Positions 23,669 to 36,818 are shown, counted from the stretch's first letter. The stretch is DNA of 64,000 bases from Vicia villosa (GCF_029867415.1 NC_081182.1:14382497-14446496), one strand, 5' to 3'. Program-made: numbers and translations. Notes: generated by a model not told the origin, from the letters alone.

Positions 23669-24388
23669 TTTTTTTTTTTTGAAAATGAAGATACTTTATT
23701 CAATGCTCGAAAACAGTTCAATAAAAGGCGATCCGTAGATCCAATCCCTTGCAAACCAAATTGGCCTATGGCATTATAAGTTTAACAACATGTTGTCTAA
23801 GCTTATGATTCATCCAACACCTATACATGACATTCTCAACTATTTTTGGACCAACTCTACGACTATCAATAGGACTACCAAAATAACTTTGATCTATGAA
23901 TATCGAGGTTTCATAAACAGTTTTAGTAAACACACATTTAAGAGTTACTACCTTGCTACCTTTCCCTTTGTTTTCTCCAAAACTCACTAGAGTTCATCTT
24001 CCCATCTTGAAGGGTTATGGTCCACCTGCAACCAGTTAAGAACATATCTCCAGATTTCCTGCATTTTGTTACATTGAAACATTAAGTGACTTAACGTTTC
24101 TTTGTCAACACAGAAACAACAAGTGTTATTAATGATGGGACCAAACCGATGGAGCCTTTCCTTTGTAGCCAGCTTGTTATGGCACGCTACCCATATAATG
24201 AATTTCGCTTTTGGCCTGGCTATGTTTTTGAAGAATATTTTCTTCCACTGCACATCAGGGAGATCCTTCTTCAAGTCATGATAAATCACTTAGCCTTGAA
24301 TCTCATCTACTGCATCACGCCATTCCAACACGGGATTTGATTAACATTGTGTCTTTGTTTCAGGATTGTTTTCAGGATCCAGGAGCAT
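23669..24388 (-). mobile_element. 5'-truncated LINE 3' end with poly(A), copy A of a tandem pair
   Basis: On the minus strand this runs from within the zinc-binding region of a LINE ORF2 (WKKIFFKNIARPKAKFIIWV, then CCFCVDKETLSHLMFQC) to a 3' end followed by 12 A residues (T run at 23669-23680 on the plus strand). Copy B (24404-25113) matches it almost base for base. Short frames survive at 24289-23987 and 23987-23766, with a frame change between them. Copy A stops abruptly at AGCATGAT, 13 bp before copy B begins. Confidence 0.85.
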
Positions 24389-26171
24389 GATATATATGTA
24401 TATTGAAAATGAAGATACTTTACTCAATGCTCGAAAACAGTTCAATAAAAGGCGATCCGTAGATCCAACTCCTTGCAAACCAAATTGGCCTATGGCATTA
24501 TAAGTTTAAAAACATGTTGTCTAAGCTTATAATTCATCCAGCACCTATACATGACATTCTCAACTATTTTTGGACCAACTCTACGACTATCAATAGGACT
24601 ACCAAAACAACTTTGATTTATGAATATCGAGGTTTCATAAACAGTTTCAGTAAACACACATTTAAGAGTTACCACCTTGCTACCTTTCCCTTTGATTTTC
24701 TCCAAAAATCACTTGAGTTCAGCTTCCCATCTTGAAGGGTTGTGGTCCACCTGCAACCAGTTAAGGACATATCTCCATATTTCCTGCATTTTGTTACATT
24801 GGAACATTAAGTGACTTAACGTTTCTTTGTCAACACATAAACAACAAGTGTTATTGTTGATGGGACCAAACCGATGGAGTCTTTCCTTTGTAGCCAGCTT
24901 GATATGGCACGCTACCCATATAATGAATTTCGATTTTGGCCTGGCTATGTTTTTGAAGAATATTTTCTTCCACTTCACATCAGGGTGATCTTTCTTCAAG
25001 TCATGATAAACCACTTTAGCCTTAAATCTCATCTGCTGCATCACGCCATTCCAACACGGGATTTGATTAACATTATGTCTTTGTTTTAGGATTGTTTTCA
25101 GAATCCAATAGCATGATGATTTTATTAGGACAGTCATGATGTCATTTTTCTTCATATAATAGCAAAGGATCCCCTTGATCCATAGGCTATCAGATTTCCC
25201 CACAGAGATTCCATAACATTTTCAGCAGATTTACCTTCCCCCAAACATTTAGGTCTATTATGTTTAGGCCACCTTGATTCTTCGGGTTGCAGGTTTTCCC
25301 CCCAATCTACAAGTGATTTCCTTGTTACCTTATCACCCCTTGACCACAAAAATCATATGCATATAGCCTCTACAGTTTGTGTCACTTTCTTTGGCATAGG
25401 CATACTTTGCGTCCAAATATTAGCAATGGCAAATAGAACACTTTTCACTAAATCTACCTACAAAGCTTAGAAGCCTATTGCTCCAATGCCTGATTCTGCC
25501 TATCATTTTCTCAACCATCAGCAAGCAGTTAGCAACAGATAACTTTTTGTTAGGTAGTGGAATTCCAAGGTACCTGAAAGGGAGGTTTCCTTCCTTGAAT
25601 GCAATGATTTATGAAATAGCTTCATTCGAGGGTTGGTCCATATTCCCATAGTAAATCCTACAATTCAGCAGATGAGCAGATAGCCTTGTTAATGTGGAGA
25701 ACATGTTGAAGGATTTCATCATTAGACCAATGGATATGGGGTCTCCTTTAGCAAATAAAAGCAAGTCATCAGCAAAACTCAGATTATCTATGCCCAATTT
25801 TTCACACTTAGAGTAGAAATTGAAGTTGGGATTATCCTTGAGTTTTTGCACCACCTTGGGAGATAGTCCATTACTAGTACAAAAAGCTTTAGGGAGAGAG
25901 TGTCTTCTTGTCTTAGCTCTCTATTAGCCACTAGGAAATCAGAAAATTCTCCATTGACCTTATATCTATAAGAGATTGTGTTGATGGTCAGCATTACCCA
26001 TCTAATATACTAATGAGGAAAACTAATCTCTTTAAGAATATTCTCCAGGGCACACCAATCAACAGAATCATAGGCTTTTTGCAAGTCCATTTGGATCATG
26101 CACTTAGGGGGCGAGTGTTTCTACTGTATCCTATAATAAGTTATAAATCCAAAAGTATGTTATCTTGCATG

Positions 26172-27525
26172 CGATTTGATCGGTAAAATAGCAAGTGTAC
26201 TATTTTGCCTCTGTAGTAATAATAGGGAAATTCCCCGAATGTCGATCTCAAGGACTGCGTAGTAATATCGAGTTCAAATTATAGATCAATTAAACAAAAA
26301 CTAATATTGGGGTTTTGTTTGCAAATTGTCACTAAACAATAATTAAAATAAGCAGAAAAGTAAATTGGCTTTTTGACAAATATGAGTATTATGCTAGGGG
26401 TATAGTGTGTGATTGTTCCTGTAATAACCTTGGATTTAGATCTCTTCAACAAGTTCATAACCTTTAATTACCGCCCTTTAGATTATTTTCCCCTAAGTCC
26501 TTAGTGGGAAAACCTTTGAACATTCATCCTAACTCCTAAGTCCTTAGAGAATTATGATGAAATCAAGCCTTTATGTTATCAAGAGTTAACCGGTAACTAT
26601 AGGGTATCCCTAGTCCTAGGTGATATCTATTATAGTCTAATCGTACAAAAATCTTAACAACCGCTGTCCAGCTGGTTGTTAACCGTAAATCAATCTTGTT
26701 GGTCCGACAAAGAAAGCATAAAAACCTTGTACAATTAAATTAAATAAGAAAACAAATCTATTGATGAACTCAGGAATTCAAAATCATTACAGAGTCAAAT
26801 CAGGGACACCCCCTAGCATTAGGGTTTAGTTACTCATATTGTTCAAAGAAAACAAATTATAAAATAGATACATTACAAGAATTGAGATGAAAGTTGATCT
26901 TCAATCGCTTCCGTTCATGAAGACCTTCTTCTCTCCCAAACCCTTGTTTTCTCCAATCTTCAATCGTGTCTTCTCCTAGCCAAAAAGTTGTTTTTATATT
27001 CAATCTTCCATTCAGGTTGAAACCAAATGTCAAGAATACCCTTAATGATCCCATTTGAGTGAGGAAACTTATAAACATATAGTCAGCCCGCGCTCATCAA
27101 CACGGGCCGTGTTTCTGCACGCGGGCGCCCATGTTTCTGCACTCGGGCCGTGTTTCTGCACGCGGGCGCCCGTGTTGATCCTCTGACTTTGGTTCAAACT
27201 TGCATTTCCAGCCACATTTCAACACGGGCCGTGTTTCCGCACACGGGCGCCCGTGTTGACCTCTGAAATCAGCTTTTCCGGCTTCTTTTCATCCACTCGT
27301 GCGCGCCACAAGTTCCTATGATCACACGCATCAACCTATAACACTACCAAACAAAGGCATAAAGAAGATCTTTTGACATGAACTTTAAACCAACTGTAAT
27401 GCAATACTATAAATTAGTAAATATGATAGACTTAACTTAAAAAGCAATAAAACAACCGAATGTGTTACCGAGATGATAAATTTGTGCCGGATGAAAGACA
27501 AAACTTAATAGAAATGGTGACCGAT
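26172..27525. mobile_element. Unclassified 1354-bp insertion in the LINE, flanked by CATG
   Basis: LINE coding sequence is interrupted after CATG (26168-26171) and resumes after another CATG (27526-27529); removing the insert and one CATG rejoins the LINE. The ends are CGATTTGATCGG on the left and TGACCGAT on the right, which share a short inverted GATCGGT/ACCGAT. Near the left end, AAAATAG and CTATTTT form a hairpin around CAAGTGTA. A GC-rich palindromic repeat block lies at 27085-27260. No protein is recognised. It could be a non-autonomous DNA element or a degenerate solo LTR. Confidence 0.6.
27085..27260. repeat. GC-rich palindromic repeats inside the unclassified insertion
   Basis: AACACGGGCCGTGTT, an odd-centred palindrome, or variants of it occur three times. 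Each is followed by TGCACGCGGGCGCCC or a close variant, and twice by CGCCCGTGTT, giving AACACGGGCGCCCGTGTT-like dyads. The surrounding element is AT-rich, so the block stands out sharply. Confidence 0.8.
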
Positions 27526-27818
27526 CATGATTACCTGGGACAAAAGTTGTCTGGCTCAAGTGCACAAGGTTACTTATAACTGTTCCCAATCTATTAGCCA
27601 TAACTTTGGAAATTAGCTTGTATATAATAGTACATCACGATATAGCCTTTAGAATGATGGTGACAATAGTGTTGTTTATAGCCTTGTATATTTTATCTTT
27701 CTCAAAGAATTCTCTAACTGCCTTGCACACATCAGTCTTGATGATTTTCCCAAATAACTTTGTAGAATTTAATTATTTGTCACTAAACTTTAATATATAG
27801 GTGACGCAAAGAGATTAT

Positions 27819-28225
27819 GGGTATGTTTGATAAAACTAGTGGTTGGCTGATAAGCTAGCTAATAGCTTATGGCTTATTGCTGATGACTGATAGCTTATAG
27901 CTTATGGTTGATGGTTGAGACTGATAGCTGATAAGTTAATTGAAGTGTTTGGTAAAATTAACGGTTCAAGTAACTTATAAATGTAAAATAACATAAAAGA
28001 TATTTAATACATAATTATTTTATTTTAAATTAGAATAAATTATAAAAGGTAAAAGTAGATTTTTGCTAAAATAATAAGGATAAAAAGGAAGTAATGATAA
28101 GCTATAAGCTAAAACACTACTTGAAATAGCGTCTGAAAAATAAGCTATAAGCTCGAGAAATAAAAATTTGTTACAAAATAGATGTAAATTGTTATATGAG
28201 CTTATAAGCTATAAACTCAAAATAA
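27819..28225. mobile_element. MITE fragment, same family as 59333-59809, right end missing
   Basis: It begins GGGTATGTTTGATAAAACTA and runs parallel to the MITE at 59333, including GATAAGCTAGCT, the repeated AGCTTATAGCTTATGG blocks, AATAGCGTCTGAAAAATAAG and ATATGAGCTTATAAGC. The expected right terminal repeat is absent; similarity stops near 28225. Confidence 0.75.
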
Positions 28226-30599
28226 TCTAGGAATGTGAGTTACAAATTACTTTTTTAATACTGTCAAAAAGATTGTTAAGTGAGTTACTGTCAACAGAAT
28301 GTTAAGTGTTTCCTTATTTTAGGAAAATATTTCCTATCCATTGTAGTCTTATCCGATTTGAGTGATTAGTTTCTACAATTGCGTGTAGATGATATCCGGT
28401 TATTAACAAAAATTGTAATTTAATAACAAGATTTTGGGTTTCTTTATTTTAGTTTTTAAAAATAGAATTTTTTAAAATATTTCAAAAATAAATTTGATAA
28501 CGATGTTTTTGAAAATATTAAAAAAAATTATATTTATTTTTTATAAATTAAAAAACTAACTATGATTTTCTTTAACATAAACATACATTATTGAAGATCA
28601 AAATTATAATTTAAAAAAATGAAAAATGATTTTTAAAACTATTTAAAATAACTTCAAAATTAAATAAAAAATTTTTTAAAAAATTTCATATTAAAAAAAT
28701 TATAATTAAATGATAAAATATTTAAATTAAAATTTTAAGAATATTTATTCAAACTAATTTTTTATTTAATGCTTTTATTAAAAAAAAATGTTTTTAATTT
28801 CTTTAAAACAAAAATATATAATATTATGAAAATCACTTAAAAAAATAATAAAACAAAGGGAACCTTTCACCCCTCCCATATAGTGAGTTGAATTATAAAT
28901 AGATATCCAAGTAACTTTTAAGCATTGAATTTGACTTTTTAATAGAAACATTTGAAAAGTAGTAAATAGATGGACCTGAAGTACCTAAAAAATCCTTATA
29001 TCCAAAGTTAAATTAAATTAATAGAGAAATAAAGAAAATTGAGCTTTGAGGAGGAATAAGTGAGAGTTGAGGGAAGTTGTAGAATTATTTAAAATAGAAA
29101 TAAAAATAGAGTTTTTATTTAAATAGAGAAGGGAAGGGAGAAGTTGTCACTATGTAGAATTTTGGGAGAAAAGACTAAGGAAGGAAAGAGGCAACCCTAG
29201 AGAACTTTTGAAGGAGAAGAGGAATTATATTATTGTAACTTCATGTTTTCTACAAAGTCATGGTAAGGGGGGAACTGTTCATGATATATGTGTTTAGGCA
29301 TAACAGATAGAGAGGATACCTTATCATCCTTCTTTTTTCTTTCTTCTTTTGTGATATGATACGATTTTTGTGCTCTGTTGATTGTTGATTTTCGTGTAAA
29401 CTTGTATGTCTATCCTTGAGTTTTGATATTCACGAGCAAAGACGTTGAATTGATAAAATATGCTGATGCCTTATTAAAAGGCGGGAGAATAAATGTTGAT
29501 GTCTTATGAAAAGGCGAGAGGGATAAATATTGAATATGTGATATTTGGTTCATATTGTTGATGGTTGGTATTTATTTGTGTATTGGGCGGTTGGAGCTCA
29601 AATAGGCGAAATGGGTTAGTTTTGTATTTGTTATAGTGAGAGAAAAATGTAAAAAATTGTAGGTAGAGATAAAAGGTGATTGATCGCCTTGTTTCATGCA
29701 TAACTTGAGTTTTGTAAGTTCGTTTGAGGTGAGGTCAGTTGCTTTAGAAAGTCAACACGATAATATTTATTTTGAAGTGGGAAAATTGGGTTTGGAAGCG
29801 CTATAACAGTATAAGTTATCTAGTTTTTTTATATACCAAAAGCATAGTCAAAATTCAGTCATGCGTTGGTAGTATTGTTTCACACATAACTTGATTTTAG
29901 TAAGTTCTTTAAGAGTAAACTTTATATCATAAAAAAATATATGATATTTCATACATATTAGACTAAATAAGTATCTCATTTAATTGATTTTAGTAGAAGA
30001 AATACTAGTTACAAGTTTGAGAAAATATTTTTTCCGGGGTCAATACCAGTTTCCATTGTTCGATTAAGCTGTATCAATTGGGACCTGAAGTCCAAAAATA
30101 AAAATGATACTCTGATAATAGAAATTCTAAGCTTTCCAAAACATGTTCATTTACTTGGTTTAAGCTTCCTATTATATTTTAAAGAATTGTTCAAACCTGA
30201 GGTATAAACATTATGTCTGGTGTCTGCATCAATTCTTATTGTTTGATTAAATTGTGCCAATTAAAATTTCAAGTCTTAAAATAGACACTCTAAACTTTTC
30301 TAAACATATTCATTTTCTTGATTCCAACTTCGTTTATATTTTAAATAATTATTTCAATATGATGTATTACTAGCAGTAAACATGATTTTGGGGCTGTTTT
30401 GATAAGATGTTGTGTGAATTAAGTTGTTAATGTTATATGATACAAACCCAATGTTTTGATGATATAATTGTGTGAATTAAGTTGTTAATTATTTTATATA
30501 ATTTTATTATTATGCTAATTTATGATGAAAAGTATTGAGTTATGCTGAGATGTTTGGTCAGAAAGGAACCGTTATTGTGGCCTTCTATTGTCGATGTTC
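28226..30599. other. AT-rich DNA, probably internal to an LTR element
   Basis: No coding sequence is recognised. The A/T-rich stretch at 28430-28850 has no structure I can name. A diverged tandem duplication of about 180 bp is visible (about 30045-30210 and 30228-30390, around TTGTTCGATTAAGCTGT and TTGTTTGATTAAATTGT). A shorter one lies near 29465-29520 (GATGCCTTATTAAAAGGCG). Part of this stretch probably belongs to the LTR that ends at 31404, but its left border was not found. Confidence 0.5.
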
Positions 30600-31404
30600 A
30601 TGTTGAGTTGTAGGTTTAAAGAGGAACCTGTGACAAGTATTGAAGTCGGAGGTTTGATAAAAGTATTTCATTTAATTGTCGCATTCATGCATCATGTATA
30701 TCGGATATAGGTAGGACTTCAATCCAATGATGAGTAGGACTTCGGTCCAGTGACGAGTTTTAGAATTAGAGAAGAACCAATGACGAATGGATTAATCAAC
30801 AACATACCTCTGAAATCTAAAATCTTGGTACCACATGTATTGAAGTAGAGCAGGTGAATACATTTCTTACATTATTGTATTTATGAATGATTATTGTTAT
30901 GGATGAATTGTATGATTGATTATCTATGCTAATTGTATTATCCTTATTATCTTAACATATGTGAATGTATTCTCACCCCCTGTTTGTTTTTTTGTTGTTC
31001 TTTACGCTTGTGATGCAGATACTCAGGTAGAGTTCGAAGAGCATTAGTTGTTGCTTCTGTTGGAAGATGGTGTAGTTGGCCTTCTTCCTTGTTTATCTTC
31101 TGTGTTATTTAGTTTCCTGTGTCGCTCTTATGTTATTTAGTTCCCTGTGTCGCTCTAATAATGTAAAACTTGGGTGGGAATTATTCCATGTTTTTTTGCG
31201 AGTTGTTAATGTTATTTGATTTACGATTTGAATAAAGTTGATTTTAATTATGAGAGAAAATAATATGTATTTTAATTGTTTAATCTTGGTGCTATCTTAT
31301 TCTATATGGAGAGAGATGTTTATGCTGAGAAAATATAGCACTCTTTTTGAGTAATTATTTTCAGATGTTTTACAAACTAAGCGTTTGGGATTTACGGTGT
31401 TACA
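30600..31404 (+). mobile_element. LTR end, TGTTACA-terminated, related in design to the LTRs at 1 and 44057
   Basis: The sequence runs through TATTCTCACCCCCTG, then GTGATGCAGATACTCAGG, and ends in GGTGTTACA at 31404. This is the order seen in the 3' part of the 44057-46107 LTR read on its minus strand (CTCACCCC, then TGCAGGTA, then GGGGTGTTACA). Sequence identity outside these landmarks is low, so it is a relative rather than a copy. It abuts the truncated Athila integrase. The left border and target duplication were not found. Confidence 0.5.
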
Positions 31405-31504
31405 CAGTACTTGTAAGTGTGCTATTCAAACTTCATTTCATTTATTTTTTCAATGCAACTTTACTTCCCGACAGGTTTTATTTACCATAGACAACTTTAC
31501 TTCA

Positions 31505-33918
31505 TTTCATTTCATTTATAAGCTTAAGCCGGAAGTTAAACAGTAAAACCTGTTGGCCCACAGAGAATTCCTTCCTAGAAATCATTTTATCATGGAAGTG
31601 CTTAGTTTTCTCTTTATAGATCCTGGAGCTCTCATAAGCCTCTAATCTAAGCTCTTCCAACTGTTGTAATTGGAGTTTTCTTTCAATACCTGCTTATTGC
31701 ATCTCCAAATTACAACTCTTCACCGCACAAAAAGCACGGTTTTCTATCTCAACAGGAAGATGACATGCCTTACCAAAAACAAGTCGATAAGGAGACATCC
31801 CAATGGGTGTCTTGAAAGCTGTTCTTTGAGCCCAAAGTGCGTCTTCTAGACGACGGCTCCAATCTTTCCTGTTTGGCTGCACCATTTTCTCTAAAACCTG
31901 TTTTATCTCCCTGTTTGAGATCTCAGCTTGCCCATTAGTCTAGGGGTGATATGCAGTAGAGACTTTGTGCACAACTCCATACTTCCGGAGTAAAGCTTCC
32001 ATGGTGCGGTTACAGAAATGAGTGCCTTGGTCGGTATTCTAAACCTGCAAAAGATATTAGACCTGACAAACTCTGCAACAACTTTAGAATCATTAGTCCT
32101 AGTGGGGATAGCTTCCACCCACTTTGAAACATAATCAACAACAAGTAAAATGTAAAGGAAACCAAATGATACAGGAAAAGGACCCATGAAATCAATTCCC
32201 CATACATCAAATACCTCACAGAAAAGCATAGGCTGCTGAGGCATTTCACTCTTGCGAGTGATGTTTGTACCTGCTATCTGACACTCTTTACAAGTGCGGT
32301 AAGTCTCAAAAGCATCCTTAAAAATAGTTGGCCAATAGAAACCTGAATCAAGGACTTTTCTCGCAGTCCTTTGAGGACCGAAGTGTCCGCCGACTTGAGA
32401 TGCATGAGAAAATTTCAAAATAGATTCAATCTCATTGTCGGGGACACATCTCCTGATTACCTGATCACTATCAAACTTCCATAGATATGGATCATCCCAA
32501 ACATAATATTTGGCATCACTCTTGAGCTTGTGAACCTGTGATCTAGATGCACATGTAGGAAAAACACCAGCAACAAGAAAATTAACAATGTCAGCAAACC
32601 AAGGTGTAATCCCATGCAAAATAAACAGCTGCTCATCAGGAAAGTCATCCTGAATAGGAAAAGGCTCTTCATCTCTCTCTATCCTGCTCAAGTGGTCAGC
32701 CACTAAGTTCTCAGCTCCACTTTTGTCTTTAATCTCAACATTAAACTCTTGGAGCAGCAACATCCACCGAATCAATCTCGGTTTTGCATCCGGCTTCTTC
32801 AGCAAGTACTTTAAAGCTGCATGGTCAGTAAAAACAACAACCTTGGAACCTAGCAAATAAGATCTGAATTTGTCAAGAGCAAAAACAATAGCTAGCAGTT
32901 CTTTTTCAGTGGTAGTGTAATTTGACTGTGCATAATCTAAAGTCCTAGAAGCATAGTAAATAACATGGGCAGCCTTGTCAACCCTTTGTGCGAGGAGAGC
33001 CCCAACAGCATAACTCGAAGCATCACACATAAGCTCAAAAGGAAGTGTCCAGTCAGGGGACTGAATGATGGGAGCGGAGGTCAATGCTTTCTTCAAGAAG
33101 TCAAACGCTTGTTTGCATTTGTCATCAAACTCGAAAGTGACGTCATTCTTCAACAAGTTCGACAGCGGAAGAGCTATCTTGCTGAAATCCTTGATGAAAC
33201 GCCTGTAAAAACCTGCATGACCAAGAAAAGAACGAATCTCGCGAATGCAAGAAGGGTAAGGCAGTGTAGAAATCACATCAATCTTAGCAGGGTCAACAGA
33301 GATTCCTTTTTCAGAAATAATGTGACCAAGAACAATTCCCTGCTCAACCATAAAATGACACTTTTCATAATTCAACACAAGGTTAGTCTCGATGCATCTT
33401 TCTAAAATCAAACTTAAACTGTTCAAGCATGCATCAAAAGAAGAACCATAGACAGTAAAGTCATCCATAAACACTTCCATGCAATTTTCAATAAAATCAG
33501 AGAAAATACTCATCATGCATCGTTGGAAAGTGCCAGGAGCATTGCAAAGGCCAAAAGGCATATTCCTGTAAGCAAATGTACCGAATGGGCACGTGAAAGT
33601 GGTCTTTTCTTGATCTTCAGGTGCAATATGAATCTGAAAGTAACCTGAAAAACCATCAAGAAAACAATAATGTGATTTACCAGCTAGCCGTTCAAGCATC
33701 TGGTCAATGAACGGCAAAGGAAAGTGATCCTTTCTAGTAGCCTGGTTCAGTTTCCTGTAATCAATACAAACTCTCCAGCTGTTCTGGACTCTAGTGGGAA
33801 CAAGTTCATTCTTTTCATTTTTTACCACTGTGAGTCCAGATTTCTTAGGTACAACCTGCACTGGACTTACCCACTTACTGTCAGAGATAGGATAAATGAT
33901 ACCTGCTTGCAAGATTTG
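31505..33918 (-). pseudogene. Athila-type pol: RT, RNase H, integrase, broken
   Basis: Residues are numbered in the 33912 frame. RT at about 10-200 has the FMDD active site at 148-151, RNase H is at about 285-400, the integrase H2C2 zinc region near 505-560 and the integrase core from about 575. The frame is lost near 32020 by a small deletion just before the second catalytic Asp of integrase (the frame with TDQGTHFC continues separately). A stop lies shortly after. The 31885-31694 segment carries [17 protein letters not shown], the recognised Athila integrase signature. After another nonsense codon the frame ends at 31505, where the C-terminal part is missing. The element cannot be autonomous. 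Confidence 0.88.
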
Positions 33919-36818
33919 GTTACCTCTTTCTTTATAACATCAAGAATCAAAGGATTAAGCCTCCTTTGGGGCTGCCTTATTGTTTTCGCTCCATCCTCAA
34001 GTAAAATCATGTGCATGCACATCGAAGGACTAATACCTGGAAGGTCGGATAATGTCCACCCGATTGCTTTCTTGTGCCTCTTCAATACCTGCAAAAGTCT
34101 GTCTTCTTGATTGAAATCAAGGTTAGAAGAGATAATAACAGGAAGTTTTTCATTATGCTCCAAGTAAGCATATTTCAGGTTCCCAGGGAGCTCTTTTAGC
34201 TCTAAGGACGGGGGCTGAATGATGGATGGAAGGCTTGGGGCAGCCGGGATGTCAAGAGCATCGACGGCAAAAATAGCCTCGTCGGTAACAACTTCACCTG
34301 TAGGAAATGTATCAGGCTGCAAGGAAGCATCAATCTCAGCACAAAGGACACAAACGTTAGTGTCAGTGCAGTCAGGACATGAATAATTATCATCAAAATC
34401 AGAGAGAGATGGAAAATCAAGTGCAAATAATTCAGAACAACTCTCATCAACTAGTTCAGAAATCAACTCAATGTTAAAAACTGAATGCTCCTCCACAGGG
34501 TGTTTCATGGCATCGAAGATATTAAATTTTGCGACGATGTCACCAAATTCCATGGACATGGTTCCATCATCAACATCAACTTTTGTCTTCGTCGTTTTCA
34601 TGAACGGTCTGCCAAAGATGATGGGAGCTCTGCTTGACTTAGTTTCTCCTTCCATGTCCAGAATGTAAAAATCTACAGGAAAAATTAAATCGTTAACTTG
34701 AACGAGGACGTCTTCCACTATGCCGGTGGGACGTGCATTGCTCCTGTTCGCCAGTTGAACGATTAAACCTGTATGTTGCATGGGACCAAGGCAAAGGTTA
34801 TTATAAATAGAAGTAGGCATAACATTAATGCCCGCTCCTAAATCAAGCAAACAATTATCAAATTTCTTATCCCCGATGGTACAAGGAATAGTAAAAGTTC
34901 CCGGGTCCTTGCACTTTTGTGGCAAGACCTGAGAGATGGCCGAAACACTTTGTTCGGGCTGAATGAAAGCAGAGATGCTTCTTCCCAAGTTGACTCTGTC
35001 ACTTCCTTTCACTTTTCTCTTGTTTGTACACAGATCCTTCAGAAGCTTTGCATACCTTGGAACTTGCTTAATCACATCAAGAAGCGGAATGTTTACCGCT
35101 ACTTTTTTGAACATATCCAGAATTTCTTTTTCTTTGTCTCCTTCCTCAATTCTTTTATTTTTCAGAACTCTATGTGGGAAAAGGACTGGTGGCACATACT
35201 CCTTTTCTTTATTTTTTTCAGTTTCGACCACAACAGAAGAAGGAGAAGAAAGTTCAACTGGAGGAGGTTCAGGAGAAGAAAGTCCAAAAGTTACCTCAAT
35301 GAATTTTTTATTTTTTTCAGGGGCTGGTTCTGTAACCTTTCCGGATCTCAAAGAAATAGCGCTCACATTGGCATTACCATTCGGATTGACAACAGTTTGT
35401 GCTGGAAGTTGGTTCGAACCTTGAGCTTGCATATTATTTATTTGAGTAGCAAGTTGTTCCATCTGTGTGGTCAAGGTCTGAATGCTAGTGTCGGTTCTTT
35501 GTTGAAACTGAAGGTTGTTCACGGCCATTTGTTTAACAAGATCTTCCAAGGATGGTCCGGAAGTAGTAGCTGGAGGGGTGTGATGTGGCTGGGGTAATGG
35601 AACGGTGAGCTGTTGTTGTGAGGGCTGCTGATTTCCATATCGAAGGTTGGGATGATTCCTCCAATTGGGGTGATATTTGTTGGTGGACAAGTCAGGGGTG
35701 TTGTTGTACCTGTTCTGGTTGTAAAGGTTGGCTGCATAAGCTTGAGGCAGCTCGGTAACAATATCATCTTTCAGAAGAGGACAAGTATCAGTGGGATGAT
35801 CATGAGCTGTACAAATGCCACATACAGTTGTTGTTTGAGGTTTCGCTACTGCAAGTTGTTTGACTAAAGCGGTCAGCTCATCAAGTCTGGTTTCTAAAGC
35901 TCTGTTCGAGGAACCTTGAATTTGATGTACACCCTTGGTCTGGACAGAATTGGTTCGAGTGGTGAACTGCTGGGAATTTAAGGACATATTTTCAATGAGG
36001 GCCCTGGCAGCAGCTGGAGTTTTGTCAACAAGTGCTCCACCACTAGCAGCATCAAGAATGTTTCTATCCATAGGTAACAACCCCTCATAAAAGTACTGAA
36101 TGAGAAGTTGCTCGGTGATCTGATGTTAAGGACAGCTTGAAACCAACTTCTTGAACCTATCCCAGTACCCAGCCAATGACTCGTTATCTTGTCTAATACC
36201 ACAAATCTCTTTTCGGATTGAAGCAGCTCTAGATGCAGGAAAATATCGCTCCAAGAACACTCTCTTCAGAGCATTCCAGCTTGTGATTGAATTCGGTTCG
36301 AGATCATATATCCAGTCCTTCGCTCTACCCTGCAAAGAAAAAGGAAAAGCACGAAGTTTGATATGATCTTCAGTGATCCCTTCAGGCTTCAATGGTGTAG
36401 AACACACCACCTGGAATTCCTTCAAATGTTTGTGTGGATCCTCACTTGCAAGACCATTAAACTTTGGCAACAAGTGTATTAAACCCGATTTTAATTCAAA
36501 GGGAACAGCAACAGCATCATATTCAATACACAAGCCATTATAATTCACATCAGGGGCTGCAAGTTTCCTTAGAGTTCTATTTTCAGCCATTTCAAAAGCA
36601 AATTCAGAATCAGAATCAAACAAGTTATGCAAATAGTCAGACTCAGAATCAGACTCAGCTATGGTCGGTGAAGGTGAACTATTGCTAACCTGGCCTGCTC
36701 TACGAAGTGTGTGCAAGGTTCTCTCTACTTCAGGATCAAAAGCAACAAGTTCATGACAGGAAGACCTAGTAGCCAGGACTAGTGCACAACAATGCAGCAA
36801 CAATCGTGAAAATGCCAA
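33919..36818 (-). pseudogene. Athila-type gag-pro, broken
   Basis: The gag domain (36818-36129) carries LIHLLPKFNGLASEDPHKHL and the W-rich core. A TAA at 36126-36128 interrupts it, and the same frame continues from 36125. This part includes a CX2C-like cluster (CGICTAHDHPTDTC, about residues 95-108), a Q-rich linker, and the protease. There the motif reads DLGAG, where related elements have DLGAS. The frame is lost by a one-base deletion near 33918, immediately before RT. The N-terminal residues before about SSCHELVAFDPEVE look like translated leader. Confidence 0.85.

Larger units (their letters stand above)
24404..27770 (-). mobile_element. Degenerate LINE, copy B, split by an insertion
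   Basis: The minus-strand order is RT N-terminal part at 27770-27530 (KLFGKIIKTDVCKAVREFF), then a 1354-bp insertion. It resumes at 26171 with RT (MIQMDLQKAYDSVDW, RELRQEDTLSLKLFVL, and SFADDLLLFAKGDP at about 25780). The middle region follows at about 25600-25350, and the zinc-binding domain at 25203-24709 (CCLCVDKETLSHLMFQC). Frameshifts and stops occur throughout. The 3' end at 24404 abuts copy A without its own poly(A). 5' truncation is near 27770. Confidence 0.82.

Noticed and set aside
32965..33405. 146-codon plus-strand ORF
   Set aside because: Antisense shadow of the Athila-type RT/RNase H coding region.
34917..35597. 226-codon plus-strand ORF
   Set aside because: Antisense to the Athila-type gag-pro frame; phenylalanine-rich because it mirrors a Lys/Glu-rich linker.
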